This document shows positions 22,584 through 34,152 of a DNA stretch of 64,000 nucleotides, piece by piece. Position numbers and translations under genes: made by a program. The stretch covers positions 54,216,421-54,280,420 of the forward strand of contig CM060978.1 of assembly GCA_030765065.1 (NCBI GenBank). Reading direction: 5' to 3'. The notes beneath the pieces are model-generated. The model saw only the letters and a list, made by a program, of their open reading frames with translations. It was not told the origin of the DNA and ran no database searches. The stretch is from Deroplatys truncata. Lineage: Eukaryota; Arthropoda; Insecta; Mantodea; Mantidae. Within the stretch, counting starts at the first letter, position 1; every line of letters begins with the position of its first letter.

Positions 22584-23231
22584 GTACCGCCGTTTTATCT
22601 CCGGCTCTGACATTTAGCGCGACCGAGAGAGGTAGTGTTGCCAATTCTTACCCCTACTCTCAACACGTGTGTATACCTGTGCTATCTCTTCGTAAAATGC
22701 AAACGATGAAATAGTTGCCTATGTTAGAGTATTTAAAGTATGGAGATAGCATTTACAGGAAACTTAAACAAGGGTAACGCAGTAAATCGCATGCGCACAG
22801 AAAACAAACTTCACCTGGACTAAAGCAAACAGCTAGTGACGACACGTGCTTCACATACAAGAAAATCGGCAACACAGCCCAAACTGCAGTGTACACACCA
22901 GAGAGGGAGCCTGTAATTGGTCCTAACAGACAACTTCCACCCTTTGCTGTGCGAGTCAACTCAGTACTGCAAACCTTGCCGGATCTTTTATTCTTTTCTT
23001 TCGTATTGTGGTTTATGTTCAGCAAAGCTCTAAGTAACAACAGTAGAGTATATTTATTACAGACTTTAGATATCAAATTACATCCCCATTCATCTGTTGA
23101 AGCGAATCAGAATAGCTTCCTTTAGCATGAAAATTCACAGCGCTAGTATTGCTAAAGTTGGCCATTCTAATATATACCTGTCTCTTTCTTTACTTTCATG
23201 TAACGCCAGGGCCGGAGATACAGCGGCGTAG
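22584..23231. mobile_element. RepD, copy 1: TIR element of about 0.65 kb
   Basis: The left end CGCCGTTTTATCTCCGGCTC and the right end, read in reverse, CGCCGCTGTATCTCCGGCCC are inverted repeats with three differences. The interior matches a second copy at 55048-56728 in opposite orientation over several hundred bases, including GCATGCGCACAGAAAACAAA and CAACTTCCACCCTTTGCTGT. No transposase frame is seen, so it is likely non-autonomous. It abuts the mariner transposase remnant at 23270-23480. Confidence 0.65.
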
Positions 23232-23269
23232 ATATACATATATAAAGCCAGGGGATGTTGGAAGTGCCT

Positions 23270-23480
23270 CCCTTCTTGTTCAGAATTTCTGACACCTGCT
23301 TAGGACATTGGCCATTACACGCTGTTGTTCTCTCTGAGAAATGGCAGAAATTTCTTGAATATTATTTTTAAGTTCCTCTAAAGAGTGTGAATTTGTTTTG
23401 TAAACCTTCTTTTTTAATCCCCCCAGAGGTAAAAATCGCAGGGAGTGAAATCGGGGAAACGCGGGTGCGTTTCCTAAAGA
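23270..23480 (-). pseudogene. mariner-like transposase, C-terminal fragment
   Basis: Minus-strand translation gives PDFTPCDFYLWG in one frame. After a shift in a G run it gives LKKKVYKTNSHSLEELKNNI followed by QEISAISQREQQRVMANVLS and RCQKF before a stop. The third catalytic Asp lies in PDFTPCDF, and this pattern is the usual end of DUF4817-type mariner-like transposases of insects. Nothing upstream in the core is left; a long foldback lies directly beyond it. Confidence 0.75.
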
Positions 23481-23487
23481 AGTTACG

Positions 23488-23637
23488 CTAAAGTTAAGAT
23501 ATGAATGGATTCCTACTGGATGAAGTCGGGGTAGCAACGAGATCTGCTCCATTCAATGTAACTCCTCCTTTAGCTGGAACAGAGTTCGCTGCTACCCCGC
23601 CTCCATCCAGTAGGAATCCATCCATATCTAACTTTAG
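23488..23637. repeat. 150-bp near-perfect foldback (hairpin)
   Basis: The left arm 23488-23550 and right arm 23576-23637 are about 63 bases each and pair with roughly nine in ten positions matched, leaving a 25-base loop. Both outer ends read CTAAAGTTA outward to inward. It could be a foldback MITE, or if transcribed a hairpin RNA precursor. Confidence 0.85.
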
Positions 23638-24598
23638 TCAATCAAAGCCACCAGAATATCTTCCCCACGTGGAGAAAATTACGTAGTAGGGGTTGGTTCC
23701 GCTTTATGCTGTGAACACCTGTAAGTCTAATTATAAAATGGACTATAAGTTATGTCCAATTCACAATGGAGCGACAAGACATTTGGCCAATATGAATTCA
23801 GCATGAACGCGACAAAATTACTGCGACTAAAGTTCATCTGGGGTTAACTTTTATAACACGGCATGACGGTATCCTAAGATTTAAATTGTGTGTTCTTGTT
23901 AAAATGGCATCAACCTTCAGTTAAGTGCATTCTTTTTTGGAAGAAATATTAAATTACCCTGAGTTGTTTCAACCGATTTCGAATGCATACAAAACAACAG
24001 TGTGATCCATTTATACCAATATGGATTCTCTCAGAGCCAGTGAAACAATAAAACTAAGTTTTAATTTCTTTATTACTTTCCAGGGGGATTTTATAGGTCT
24101 TCAAAAGCGTTCAGCTTTAAATGGATCATCCTGTACAATTGAAGTAGGTCGTATTGAAGGAGTTGTATTATATTTCAACTGTTGGGGAGCCAAACTTGTA
24201 GTAGTACCCGCTTTCCGGTAGCCTTCGCCCTAAGTTTAAAAATATTATTAACTGTAATTTTGACTATTTCTTTAAATATTATGTATTTATGTTTGCCTCG
24301 GCTGCGTCAATATTTATTTTAGAGACATGGAATTCTTGGCAGGGTTGTGGTGCGACTTATGAATGTAGGCTTACACAGATTATAATTTTACTTCACTCCT
24401 ATTTTATTAATGCTTAACACGATTTAAACAACACTTCACTGATATAGAGAGCTGTGAGATTCTTTTATTAATTACTTGTACTTTTTAACACATAAACTTA
24501 TTTTTCGTCTCACACGAATACGTATTAAATCTCTCGAGGACGCATCTCGCATCCGGTTACAAACACTGTCTGCAGGCAACTGAATTGATTTCAACCGC

Positions 24599-25626
24599 TG
24601 AAACGGCAACTCTAGGCCGGGCCCGAGAACAGTAATTCTAGATAATTTATTAATTAACTTTTATTGATGTTAAATCGTACTATGTAAATATCTTTTTCCC
24701 AATACTGCTTGTATATTTTAAGAAGGGTGATTTAACATTATGTATCTATCTAGGTTACTAATATTAGTAGAGTTATAAATGGTTTAATGTAAATAATTTA
24801 AGCGCTATGTTAAAATACTGTCCACGGTGGAATGTTTTAGCTACAGGAATAGTGCTTTCGAAGGCAGAAAACCTAGTTTTATTACCTCTCTTCGGTCGCA
24901 GTGCTATTATTCCTACAGCGAGGGTGTAGAGCCTTTGTCCCATTATTTGATAATTCGCCGTGACCAAGTGAGTGAGAAGGACAATCTAACGGTACATGTA
25001 GGAAAAGCCGCGATTTATATTAAAATTGGACCAATGAAATCCCTGGAAGTTTATTCGAAATAGTTAGACGCGTCGAGTCGCGCTAAAAATGTACCAATAG
25101 GAAAGGAAGCAGCCTCAGGAGCTTGAGACTATAAATGGATCTGTTTGGGGAAAATTCGGGGCAGTTTATGTCATGTGTGGTCAGGGAGAGATGCTGCAGG
25201 ATGTGTGAGATATCGCGCCAAAACAGGGAATCAAAAATAGTTTTAGCAACACACCTAAGATCCGCTACTCTGAAAGCGACAATAAGAATAGTTATATTTC
25301 GTGCCATATCCACGCCATAGTTTAACAGCGGTGGACAGTATTTTACAGCGGCAATACCAGTTTTGTATACTACGAGTGTTAATTAAATAAAAAGAAACGG
25401 CAGTGTCATCTTTTCATAAACAAAACAAGTCTATGTCTTCCTATATCACCACCCGAGATCTACGTTTTCCTTTACCGAGGATAAGTCCATGCTCCCATAT
25501 AATTTAAGGAAAATTACTGCAGCTAGCCGAGGATAAATTGAAGAACCAACACGCTGAGAACTTCTGGAAGCAACGGGAGAAGCATCAAGGTAAGCTACAG
25601 CAACGGATGAGGAGGAGATCGCCGCA
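24599..25626 (+). repeat. 5' LTR of the Gypsy element
   Basis: 1,028 bases from TGAAACGGCAACTCTAGG to GAGATCGCCGCA. It matches the 3' LTR almost base for base; I saw one substitution. A TATAAATGG promoter-like box lies near 25130 (GAGACTATAAATGG), and AATAAA-like signals occur near 25386. Confidence 0.95.
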
Positions 25627-25957
25627 AACTGGCGCCTAACGTGGGGCTAACAAACTTTAAGATCGCCGCAAACTGGCGCCATAACGTGGAGCTCGAAGGG
25701 AAGACCAGCTCGAAGGGAAGACCAACATAAACGGAGGACTAGAAAACAACGAACAGACGAAGAATCTTCAGAGGAAAGGGGCACAGCAGAACAAAATTAC
25801 AACGCGAACTTCTAGTCTACCTACGTGGGACAACAAAACAGCTGAGAACATCGCTTCTAGAACTTCACCAGGATTCGAACCCGGAACGCATCAGTTAACA
25901 TTGAAAAATACAGGTTAGAACATTTAATCAAAAACAAACAAAAAGGCATGCAGAGTA
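25627..25957 (+). promoter_or_regulatory. primer-binding site and leader of the Gypsy element, PBS duplicated
   Basis: Three bases after the LTR, TGGCGCCTAACGTGGGGC (25630-25647) is one base away from the site that pairs with the 3' end of tRNA-Lys(1,2). A near copy, TGGCGCCATAACGTGGAGC, follows at 25673-25691 within a duplicated block that starts GATCGCCGCAAAC, so the LTR edge was copied too. The rest up to 25957 is non-coding leader. Confidence 0.85.
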
Positions 25958-28037
25958 GTGATTCAGTTTTGTGAACACATGTTATTGAGAGGGGGTAAAG
26001 TCATTACTAGAGAGGTAGAACTTGCTAACGGAACCATGAGTAGGTCAAGGGAAGATTTGAAAGAACTGGATGGGGAGGCTATTGTCGGAATAACAACAGA
26101 TGGAGAAAATATGAGTAAGGCAGAGGGAGAAGTTAGGCTGGAAAGGCAATCACCGATTGAGCAGGTCATTGACGCAGGTCAAAACCAGCTGCTAATATTG
26201 CTTCAACATTTGAGCACAAAGATAGACGAACAAAGTAAGAATTTAGAGGGGAAATTAGGTGAGCAATTAAGTGAACAAAGTAAGAATTTAGAGGGGAAAT
26301 TAGGTGAGCAGAGTAAAAACTTGGAAAAATTAAGTGAGCAAAGTAAGAATTTAGAGGGGAAATTAGGTGAGCACAGTAAAAACTTAGAAAAATTAAGTGA
26401 ACAAAGTAAAAATTTAGAAGGGAAATTAAATGAGCAGAGTATACAGATAGGTGAATATGTCAAGAGAGGAAAACAGGAAGATGAGAGGGGAATTAGCTCA
26501 GGAGATGAGGGAATATTTAGGTGAACAGGTCACCCGATTACAAAGTCAATTGGACTCCAAATTCAGTCAGCAAGGGAAGGTAGGGCAAGAAATTCAGGCA
26601 GGACAACTATGTCTAAGAAACGATGTAGAAAAACTAAGGAAGGATGTAGAAACAGAATTAAGTGTTACCAGCTTAGCCATAAAGGAGCAATTGGATGATG
26701 ACTTAAGAGCTGTAAATGTTTCTTTAGAAAAAAAACAAAGTACATTAGAATCTAACATTCAAAGGGAGTTCAGAGAATTTAGAACAGTGTTAGAAAAGGA
26801 TCAGGGAAAGATAAATGAACTTTCGTCAAAAGTGACTGAACAGCTCTCAAATCATCATGAAATTGTGAAGAGGGTTGAAAAGCATGAAAATTGTGTAAAG
26901 GAGTTAAAACGCTCTATTGGCAGACTTGGGATAAGTGTGAGACAGAGTGATGATAGCTCACCCAGTGAAACTAGCACCACCTTTAGGGAGGCAAATGGAG
27001 GTCAAAGTCCAGCTGCCGACCCATATAATTTCAATTCAGGGCACCAATGTACATCTAACCATGCAAGTAATGCAAACTACCATTTATTAAATGAGATAGG
27101 GGTACCTACTTTCGAGGAAAATTCGGCTGATAATCCTAAACAATACCTAAATGACCTTGAGGAGTATTTCCGTTTGAAGCAGATTCCGGACGAGCTAAAG
27201 ATGTTAATCGTTCGTAAAGGTTTACGTCAAAGGGTTCTCCAATGGGTAAGATTGACTTTGGGAGAGAATAATAATTTTGAATATTTCAGAAGGGCATTTT
27301 TGAATAAGTATTGGAGTACTAATACTCAGAACCAAGTGAGATCGATCCTAGTTAATGGCAAGTACGATGAACGCGGAAACCTAAGCATGGTAGATTATTT
27401 GCTAACTAAAGCACAGAGTAGTAGACTAATCGAGCCACCCATAAGCGAGAGGGATTTCATTAATATGATTGTACCACATTATCCAGAACGCATACACCAT
27501 TACCTACTCATTGCGAAGCCAAATTCTATTCCCGAATTGATTGAGTTGGTATCATCATTCGAGACAAGTAGTAGGAACCACGGACAAAACTATACAGTTC
27601 GACCAATACCGGATAATGCAAGGAATGCGAACTGGAGAGGAAACGCGAGAGGGAACTATAACCCCAGAGAGAGATACTGGAACGACGTACCTCAATCCGG
27701 GAACAGAAACTGTCAAAATAACCGTTTCAGGAGGGAAGGTGATAACCAATATCACATAAATGCTATACAAACCAGATCAAGATACAGGGGCCGTTTTAAC
27801 TATAGGAGAGGCAGGAACGATGAAAACAGATCCAGGGAACATTATTTTTCTGACCGAGGGGAAAGCGATGTAGGAGAGAGGTATAACGAAAATTACCCAG
27901 AAAGAAACGAAAGGAGAGAGAGACCTTCCCGGGGACATTTTAGAGGAAGCAGAGGAAACTATAGGCAAATTCAGAGAGAAGGAAATGTGGAAGAGACTAG
28001 CGGAGCACCAAATAGTGTCGATAACCCGGAAAACTAA
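25958..28037 (+). pseudogene. gag region of the Gypsy element
   Basis: This region encodes Gag-like protein sequence. Its first part is built of repeated heptad-like units (SEQSKNLEGKLGEQ and variants), a predicted coiled coil. A middle part resembles the retrotransposon capsid domain (NPKQYLNDLEEYFRLKQIP, then RRAFLNKYW). The tail is rich in Arg, Asn and Gly and would bind nucleic acid. No classical CCHC knuckle was seen. It is treated as a fossil coding region. Confidence 0.85.
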
Positions 28038-28210
28038 GACAGGATCCATTCAAGAGCTCGGAGCGGATCCTAAGCGCGCAAAATTCTCAAATAAACAGAA
28101 AATGTGAAACAGGGCTCAAAAATGACTTTATACTGGGAGAACTGATAACTACCATTCAAAATCACTCGGAAAAGCACCTGACAGATTCCCCTAGCATAAA
28201 AGTAGTATTA

Positions 28211-31200
28211 TTGGATGAAGAATATAACGCTTTAATAGACTCTGGAGCCAATGTGAGTGTATGCAGCCTGAGGTTATATCAGAACCTGGTAAATAAAGGA
28301 ACTAAGCTAATGACATTACCTATAAGGAACACGGTATGCCGGGTAGCAGTTAACAAAGAGGTTACCCGAATAAAAATGCAAGTAATGTTAAACATAAAAA
28401 TAGGAGAAGAAAATTTTGAGTTTATTTTTCTGGTAATCAATAATTTGATTTGTGACATTTTGATTGGGTGTGACGTTTTGTTTGAATTAAGAGCTAGGGT
28501 TGATTTTGCTGATAAAGTTTTGAAAATAGAGAAGAACAGAAAAACATTAGAAATCCCTTTTGTAGAGGGTATGAAGCAGGATACTTATAACAAAACCCAA
28601 GGAGAAGAAGATATAGCCGAAGAAAGATTTTTCGTACAATTAGTACAAACAGGTAGGAGTGAGAAATTAATTGCTATAGTACAAGGAGAAGAAACCGATG
28701 AGATGCATGCGTTCGCTGACAGGTTTTACAACGGGTATACGGAGCACAATGAGAAAGATTATGGTTACGCCCGAAATAAAGAATTCCAAGATACCGGCAG
28801 CCAGGTAGAAGCAGTAGAGGAGAAAGTGACCCTTGCCGAGAACCTCACAGAGACACAAAGGCATCTATTAAGGCGAATGTTACAAGAAAACAAAGCGGTA
28901 TTTTCGGACGTCCCAGGCAAGTGCAAAGCATACAAACACAGTTTTAAGGTACAAGATATTGCACCCTTCACACACAAGTATCGGGATATTCCGATTGCAT
29001 TAAGGGAGAGAGCCAAACAGGTGATCGATAAGATGTTGAGAGACCGAATAATACAAACGTCAAATTCTCCGTACAGCTGTCCCTTATGTTGGGTGACGAA
29101 ACGCAATGGCGAACTTAGGATGACAATAGATGGTCGAAGGATAAATAAATATACACAACCAGACAGATTTCGGAGCGAAAGTGTAGAAAAATTGCTGTCA
29201 AAAATAACCAAAGGCAAGTATTTCTCCACTATTGATTTAACTGCGTCATACTGGCAGATTGAGCTTCACGAGGATGTTAGAAAGTATACTTCTTTTTTAT
29301 TTTTTGGGAAACAGTTCGAATTTTTGAGAATGCCTTTTGGGATGCTTACGTCATGTAGTGGACTATTAAGAGCCATCGATAAAATATTTGGCGACTCAGC
29401 CGACGAATTTTTGATCCAATATATCGACGATTTTCTAATAGTTGATGAAAATTTTGATGAGCATATTAAACATGTGAATTATGTGCTTAGAAAGCTGAGA
29501 GAAAACGGTATGACGGTGAACATCAATAAATCCAAATTTTGCATCCGTGAGGTGGAATTTCTAGGCTATGTAATTAATGATAGAGGAATGAAGCCAAACG
29601 AAGAAAGAGTAGCGGCTGTGAGAAGAATACCAGCGCCCAAGAGTGTTAAGCAGGTTAGGTCGTTTCTTGGAGTGCTAAATTATCAAAGCAAATTTATCCT
29701 GAGGTACGCCGCAGAAATAGCACCTTTGCGCGAATTACTTAAAAAGAAAGTGCGATGGAGATGGGACGAGGTACACCAGAAAGCTTTTGAAAAGATAAAA
29801 GAACTATTTGCGAAATCAATTCTACTAGAGAGACCCAAGGACAACCTACCATATGTAATTTACGTGGATGCGTCAGGTCACGGATATGGGTGTGTCCTAG
29901 CCCAATCAGATGAGGAAAATCAACTGCACGTGATAAGTACCGCTTCAAGAGGTTTAAGTCAAATAGAGAAAAATGCTTCGGTCACCGAATTAGAGATCTG
30001 TGCTGTGTATTACGCACTACAGAAATTTAGATCATATATATATATATCTACAGAAGGTTATTATATACACAGACCATGTGAGTCTTTCATTTATGAAACG
30101 TTGTCGGCTTACGAGTACTAAATTATCTAGGTACATCCATGAGATTCTTTCATATGATGTTGAGGTGAAACACATTCCAGGAAAAACAAATGTTTTTAGC
30201 GATTTGCTGTCTAGGTTACATAACAACAGTGAAATACCGGAGAGAATAGAACGCCCTAAAAATGAAGTAACCTTAATGAGTATTGAAATACCCTTGAGTA
30301 AAAGTTTGATAAAAGAATTAAAAGGAATAGGGGACCAGCAGCGACAAGATGAGAAGTTAAATAAATTAATAAAAAAGGCCCCAGAAATAGATGAAGATAT
30401 CAAGGGAAACATAGGGGTAAAAGGGGGCGTGTTGTATAAACTACATGGCAGTGAAATACAGAAATGGAAGACGTATATACCTAAGAACATGGAGAATGAA
30501 CTCATAAACACGTTCCATCAAGCTCTAGCACATTCTGGCTCAGAACGCACCGTTTTAATGATCCAAGAAAATCTGTATATTCCAAAATTACACCATAAAG
30601 TAAGGAGAATAATTTCGACATGCTTACAATGTCAAAAAGCAAAGCCACTGAATGTACAATACGAATACGAGACAAACTCAATACTAAGAGAAAAACCAGG
30701 CATGTTAGTGACCTTGGACTGTCATGGTGAGATGCCTTGTAGTAGATTTGGATTTAGGTATATAGTAGTGTTAATAGATGTATTTTCAAAATTTGTGAAA
30801 ATTTACCCAGTCAGGAAGATTACAAGTGAAACATGCCTAAGGAAGATAATGAAGTCGTATGTTCCACAATTTGGAAAGATGAAGGCAATTTTATGTGATA
30901 ATGCGTCAATATTTACCAGCAGAAAATTTGTAGACACCTTAAAAGAAAACGAAATCACGTTGTATCATTGCTCAAAATACCACCCACAAAGCAATCCCTG
31001 CGAAAGAATAATACGGGACATTTCGGTTTATTTGAGAATTTTGGCAAATAAAAAACACAGTGATTGGGCCAATCACTACCGGCATATCGAAAGTATTTTA
31101 AATGAAAGTGTGAGCCCTACTACCGGTTATAAGCCCATCGAACTGATGAAGGGGAAATTAATGGAAACACTTGAAGGTGAATTACCACAGACACTAGAAG

Positions 31201-31646
31201 CTAAAGATCCGAAAACACTAACGGAAGAAGAGATGTTTAAGAAAGCTTTTGAAAGAATGGCAAATAAGGCGCAGAGAAGAAAAGAAAAGTTTAAGCAAAA
31301 GAAGCGAAAACACTGGTTGATCAAATTGGGAGACTTAGTATTGTTACGGGACAAGAAAAAGTCTAGCATTCTGAACAAAAGGTATCATAGAATGGAAAAT
31401 TTATTTAAAGGTCCATACCGGGTGATTAACATTTTTGGCTCGGATACATTTGAGTTACAAGAAATAAAGAATTCCAAAATCGTAGGGAGATATCATAAAC
31501 AGTTGCTCAAACCATACAAATGTTTAGAGAATGAGAAGGGTGAAGAATGTAATGAAAATAGTCAGATTAGTTTTACTCGAAATGAGGTAGCAAATGAACA
31601 AATAGTAAAGGTAATACACCCGATAAATAAAGATGTAAAGAAATAA
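28211..31646 (+). pseudogene. pol region of the Gypsy element (protease, RT, RNase H, integrase)
   Basis: In order: an aspartic protease with LIDSGANVSV near 28240; reverse transcriptase from about 28980 with STIDLTASYWQI, RMPFGM and the active-site YIDD near 29420; RNase H with YVDASG near 29865; and an integrase with a zinc-binding HHCC segment around 30520-30650 and a core with DVFSKFVKIYP and LCDNASIF, then a basic tail. Integrase after RNase H is diagnostic for Ty3/Gypsy. Part of a fossil element. Confidence 0.92.
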
Positions 31647-32012
31647 ATAAAGGCATAATAATTATGTACCAATATGTATGTAAATAGATTTAATTTTATA
31701 ACTTAATTTAGGTATTAGCGTATTTCTCTCCACCACAAGTTATTCGTGTGCGGGAAATGTATTGTGTATAAGAATGTCTCTCGGAAACCTGTTTTTAAAA
31801 GGGAGAGAGGGGGTCAACCCTAACAAAGTGTAGAGTGAATGACCCAAATATAAACACCACTGGTTTGGCAGAACCCTTGTGAATGAACAGGTATAGCGAA
31901 GGGTCTCTGTCAACAAAACAAACCTACAAAGGCCATAATCAGAGGAATTATTCTGGAAAAGAAAATTGTATCAAGTGCTGAAAAATTTATTCTTTTCCAG
32001 AACAGGGCAATT
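31647..32012 (+). other. 3' untranslated part of the Gypsy element
   Basis: There is no env or other frame here. A purine tract (AAAAGGGAGAGAGGGGG) lies near 31797, about 200 bases before the 3' LTR. The bases just before the LTR (AACAGGGCAATT) are only weakly purine-rich, so the true polypurine primer is uncertain. Confidence 0.6.
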
Positions 32013-33153
32013 TGAAACGGCAACTCTAGGCCGGGCCCGAGAACAGTAATTCTAGATAATTTATTAATTAACTTTTATTGATGTTAAATCGTACTATGTA
32101 AATATCTTTTTCCCAATACTGCTTGTATATTTTAAGAAGGGTGATTTAACATTATGTATCTATCTAGGTTACTAATATTAGTAGAGTTATAAATGGTTTA
32201 ATGTAAATAATTTAAGCGCTATGTTAAAATACTGTCCACGGTGGAATGTTTTAGCTACAGGAATAGTGCTTTCGAAGGCAGAAAACCTAGTTTTATTACC
32301 TCTCTTCGGTCGCAGTGCTATTATTCCTACAGCGAGGGTGTAGAGCCTTTGTCCCATTATTTGATAATTCGCCGTGACCAAGTGAGTGAGAAGGACAATC
32401 TAACGGTACATGTAGGAAAAGCCGCGATTTATATTAAAATTGGACCAATGAAATCCCTGGAAGTTTATTCGAAATAGTTAGACGCGTCGAGTCGCGCTAA
32501 AAATGTACCAATAGGAAAGGAAGCAGCCTCAGGAGCTTGAGACTATAAATGGATCTGTTTGGGGAAAATTCGGGGCAGTTTATGTCATGTGTGGTCAGGG
32601 AGAGATGCTGCAGGATGTGTGAGATATCGCGCCAAAAAGGGAATCAAGTCAAATTTGTCATGTCAGCTTAGTATTGCATTTTATTCGAGAGTTTTCGTAA
32701 TGTGTGGTCAGGGAGAGATGCTGCAGGATGTGTGAGATATCGCGCCAAAACAGGGAATCAAAAATAGTTTTAGCAACACACCCAAGATCCGCTACTCTGA
32801 AAGCGACAATAAGAATAGTTATATTTCGTGCCATATCCACGCCATAGTTTAACAGCGGTGGACAGTATTTTACAGCGGCAATACCAGTTTTGTATACTAC
32901 GAGTGTTAATTAAATAAAAAGAAACGGCAGTGTCATCTTTTCATAAACAAAACAAGTCTATGTCTTCCTATATCACCACCCGAGATCTACGTTTTCCTTT
33001 ACCGAGGATAAGTCCATGCTCCCATATAATTTAAGGAAAATTACTGCAGCTAGCCGAGGATAAATTGAAGAACCAACACGCTGAGAACTTCTGGAAGCAA
33101 CGGGAGAAGCATCAAGGTAAGCTACAGCAACGGATGAGGAGGAGATCGCCGCA
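32013..33153 (+). repeat. 3' LTR of the Gypsy element, with an extra direct repeat
   Basis: 1,141 bases, matching the 5' LTR but 113 bases longer. The extra length comes with a roughly 60-base direct repeat (starting GTGTGGTCAGGGAGAGATG, near 32589 and 32702) around a unique spacer. The two repeats could have arisen by gain here or loss in the other LTR. Confidence 0.93.
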
Positions 33154-33723
33154 CCGCCTACTCGTAAATTTCTGTATTTCAAGTCTCTGATTGGTTATTC
33201 CTAATCCAATAGAATACCTTCATTTAACTAAAGCTTTTTCTTGTTGTTGATTGGCTATTTTTATAAACTGCCACTAAAATTACATTATTGCTTCCAAGAA
33301 TCAAAAGTAACATTTAAACTTTCTAGTTCATTATTGCCTCAAGGTTACCTCATTGTTAGCAACTTTTAACCTATTATTCTCACAGCTCCTACATCATTAA
33401 ATTACGTAATATATTCACATAATATTATTACACATGGATACAATAATATAAACGTATACAATGACTGTAATATACACTTTTTATATCTTGTTACTTACGC
33501 ATACTTCTTTAAGGCGGGTTGTTATTGAATTTATATATTATATAATTTGACTGAAATCATTTAAGTGTTAAAAATACTGCCGCACAACACAAAGGTATCC
33601 TTTCACCCGAGTTTGACGCGACTAAGTTAAATTGTGTCGCCTCATTGTGGTACCAGAGTTTGAGGAGTAAATTCTTGTCGCATGTCGCGTAACGAATGTC
33701 GCTCCATAGTGAATTGGGCATTA

Positions 33724-34152
33724 CTCAGGAATAAGAGCTAACATCTTGAAAGAGTATGCTTACGGCATTAATGCCCATTACGCCACTACATATAAACGTA
33801 ACATGCAGCAATCCACTGCAGATTTTATCCTCGTTCATTCTTGAATTGCACACACATAATGTCTTTTTGGTTTTATAAAACCGCAGGAAATAAAAGCATT
33901 GCAAGGATTCTTTTTGCTCGACGTCAGGTCACTAAGTGTTTTCTTACAGCACAAGAGTGACCTCTGAACAAAGAATGGCGGAACATTACTACATCGACCC
34001 AGTCATTTACTTTTATTGCACGTACCTTAGTTGACCTCAAACAAGCAGCAACTTTCTGGGCACCGTAAAGAATAAAAAAAGAATATGATATGTTATGTTC
34101 ACATGACTTTCTTTATGACTAACTCCAATGCATCTGTTCGTTAATATAAAAA
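33724..34152. other. unassigned stretch with a short old RepA end
   Basis: Mostly unassigned. From about 34083 the words ATGATATGTTATGTTCACAT and GACTTTCTTTATGAC resemble a decayed RepA end in minus orientation, just ahead of the full copy at 34153. Confidence 0.35.

Larger units (their letters stand above)
24599..33153 (+). mobile_element. young Ty3/Gypsy LTR retrotransposon
   Basis: An 8.6 kb element with TG..CA long terminal repeats, a tRNA-Lys-type primer site, a gag region, a pol region in the order protease, reverse transcriptase, RNase H, integrase, and no env. CCGC at 24595-24598 and 33154-33157 is a perfect 4-bp target duplication. The two LTRs differ by about one substitution over a thousand bases, so insertion was very recent. 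The pol order and 4-bp duplication place it in Ty3/Gypsy (Metaviridae). It appears broken, with about two breaks in its coding regions. It lies inside a RepB LTR. Confidence 0.95.
24140..33584 (-). mobile_element. RepB LTR-like copy, interrupted by the young Gypsy element
   Basis: The pieces 24140-24598 and 33154-33584 together match the full RepB copies at 59005-59944 and 48513-49407. On the plus strand it starts TGAAGTAGGTCG and ends AATACTGCCGCA, so in sense it has TG..CA ends. CAAT and CAAC at the borders may be a decayed 4-bp duplication. It has AATAAA-type signals in sense orientation. I interpret it as a solo LTR of an old Gypsy-like family. Confidence 0.55.
23753..33720. mobile_element. 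MITE with TTA duplication, carrying the RepB/Gypsy nest
   Basis: The left end TGTCCAATTCACAATGGAGC and the right end, read in reverse, TGCCCAATTCACTATGGAGC are inverted repeats of about 24 bases with two differences. TTA at 23750-23752 and 33721-33723 flanks them, a 3-bp duplication typical of PIF/Harbinger elements. The element's own sequence is only 23753-24139 and 33585-33720, about 0.5 kb. The rest is the RepB LTR and the Gypsy element inside it. Confidence 0.7.

Noticed and set aside
24773-25320. Small genes in the Gypsy LTR
   Set aside because: The same short frames occur in both LTRs and lack protein motifs; they are chance frames in non-coding repeats.
31646-32013. An env gene after pol in the Gypsy element
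   Set aside because: There are fewer than 400 bases before the LTR and no suitable open frame.
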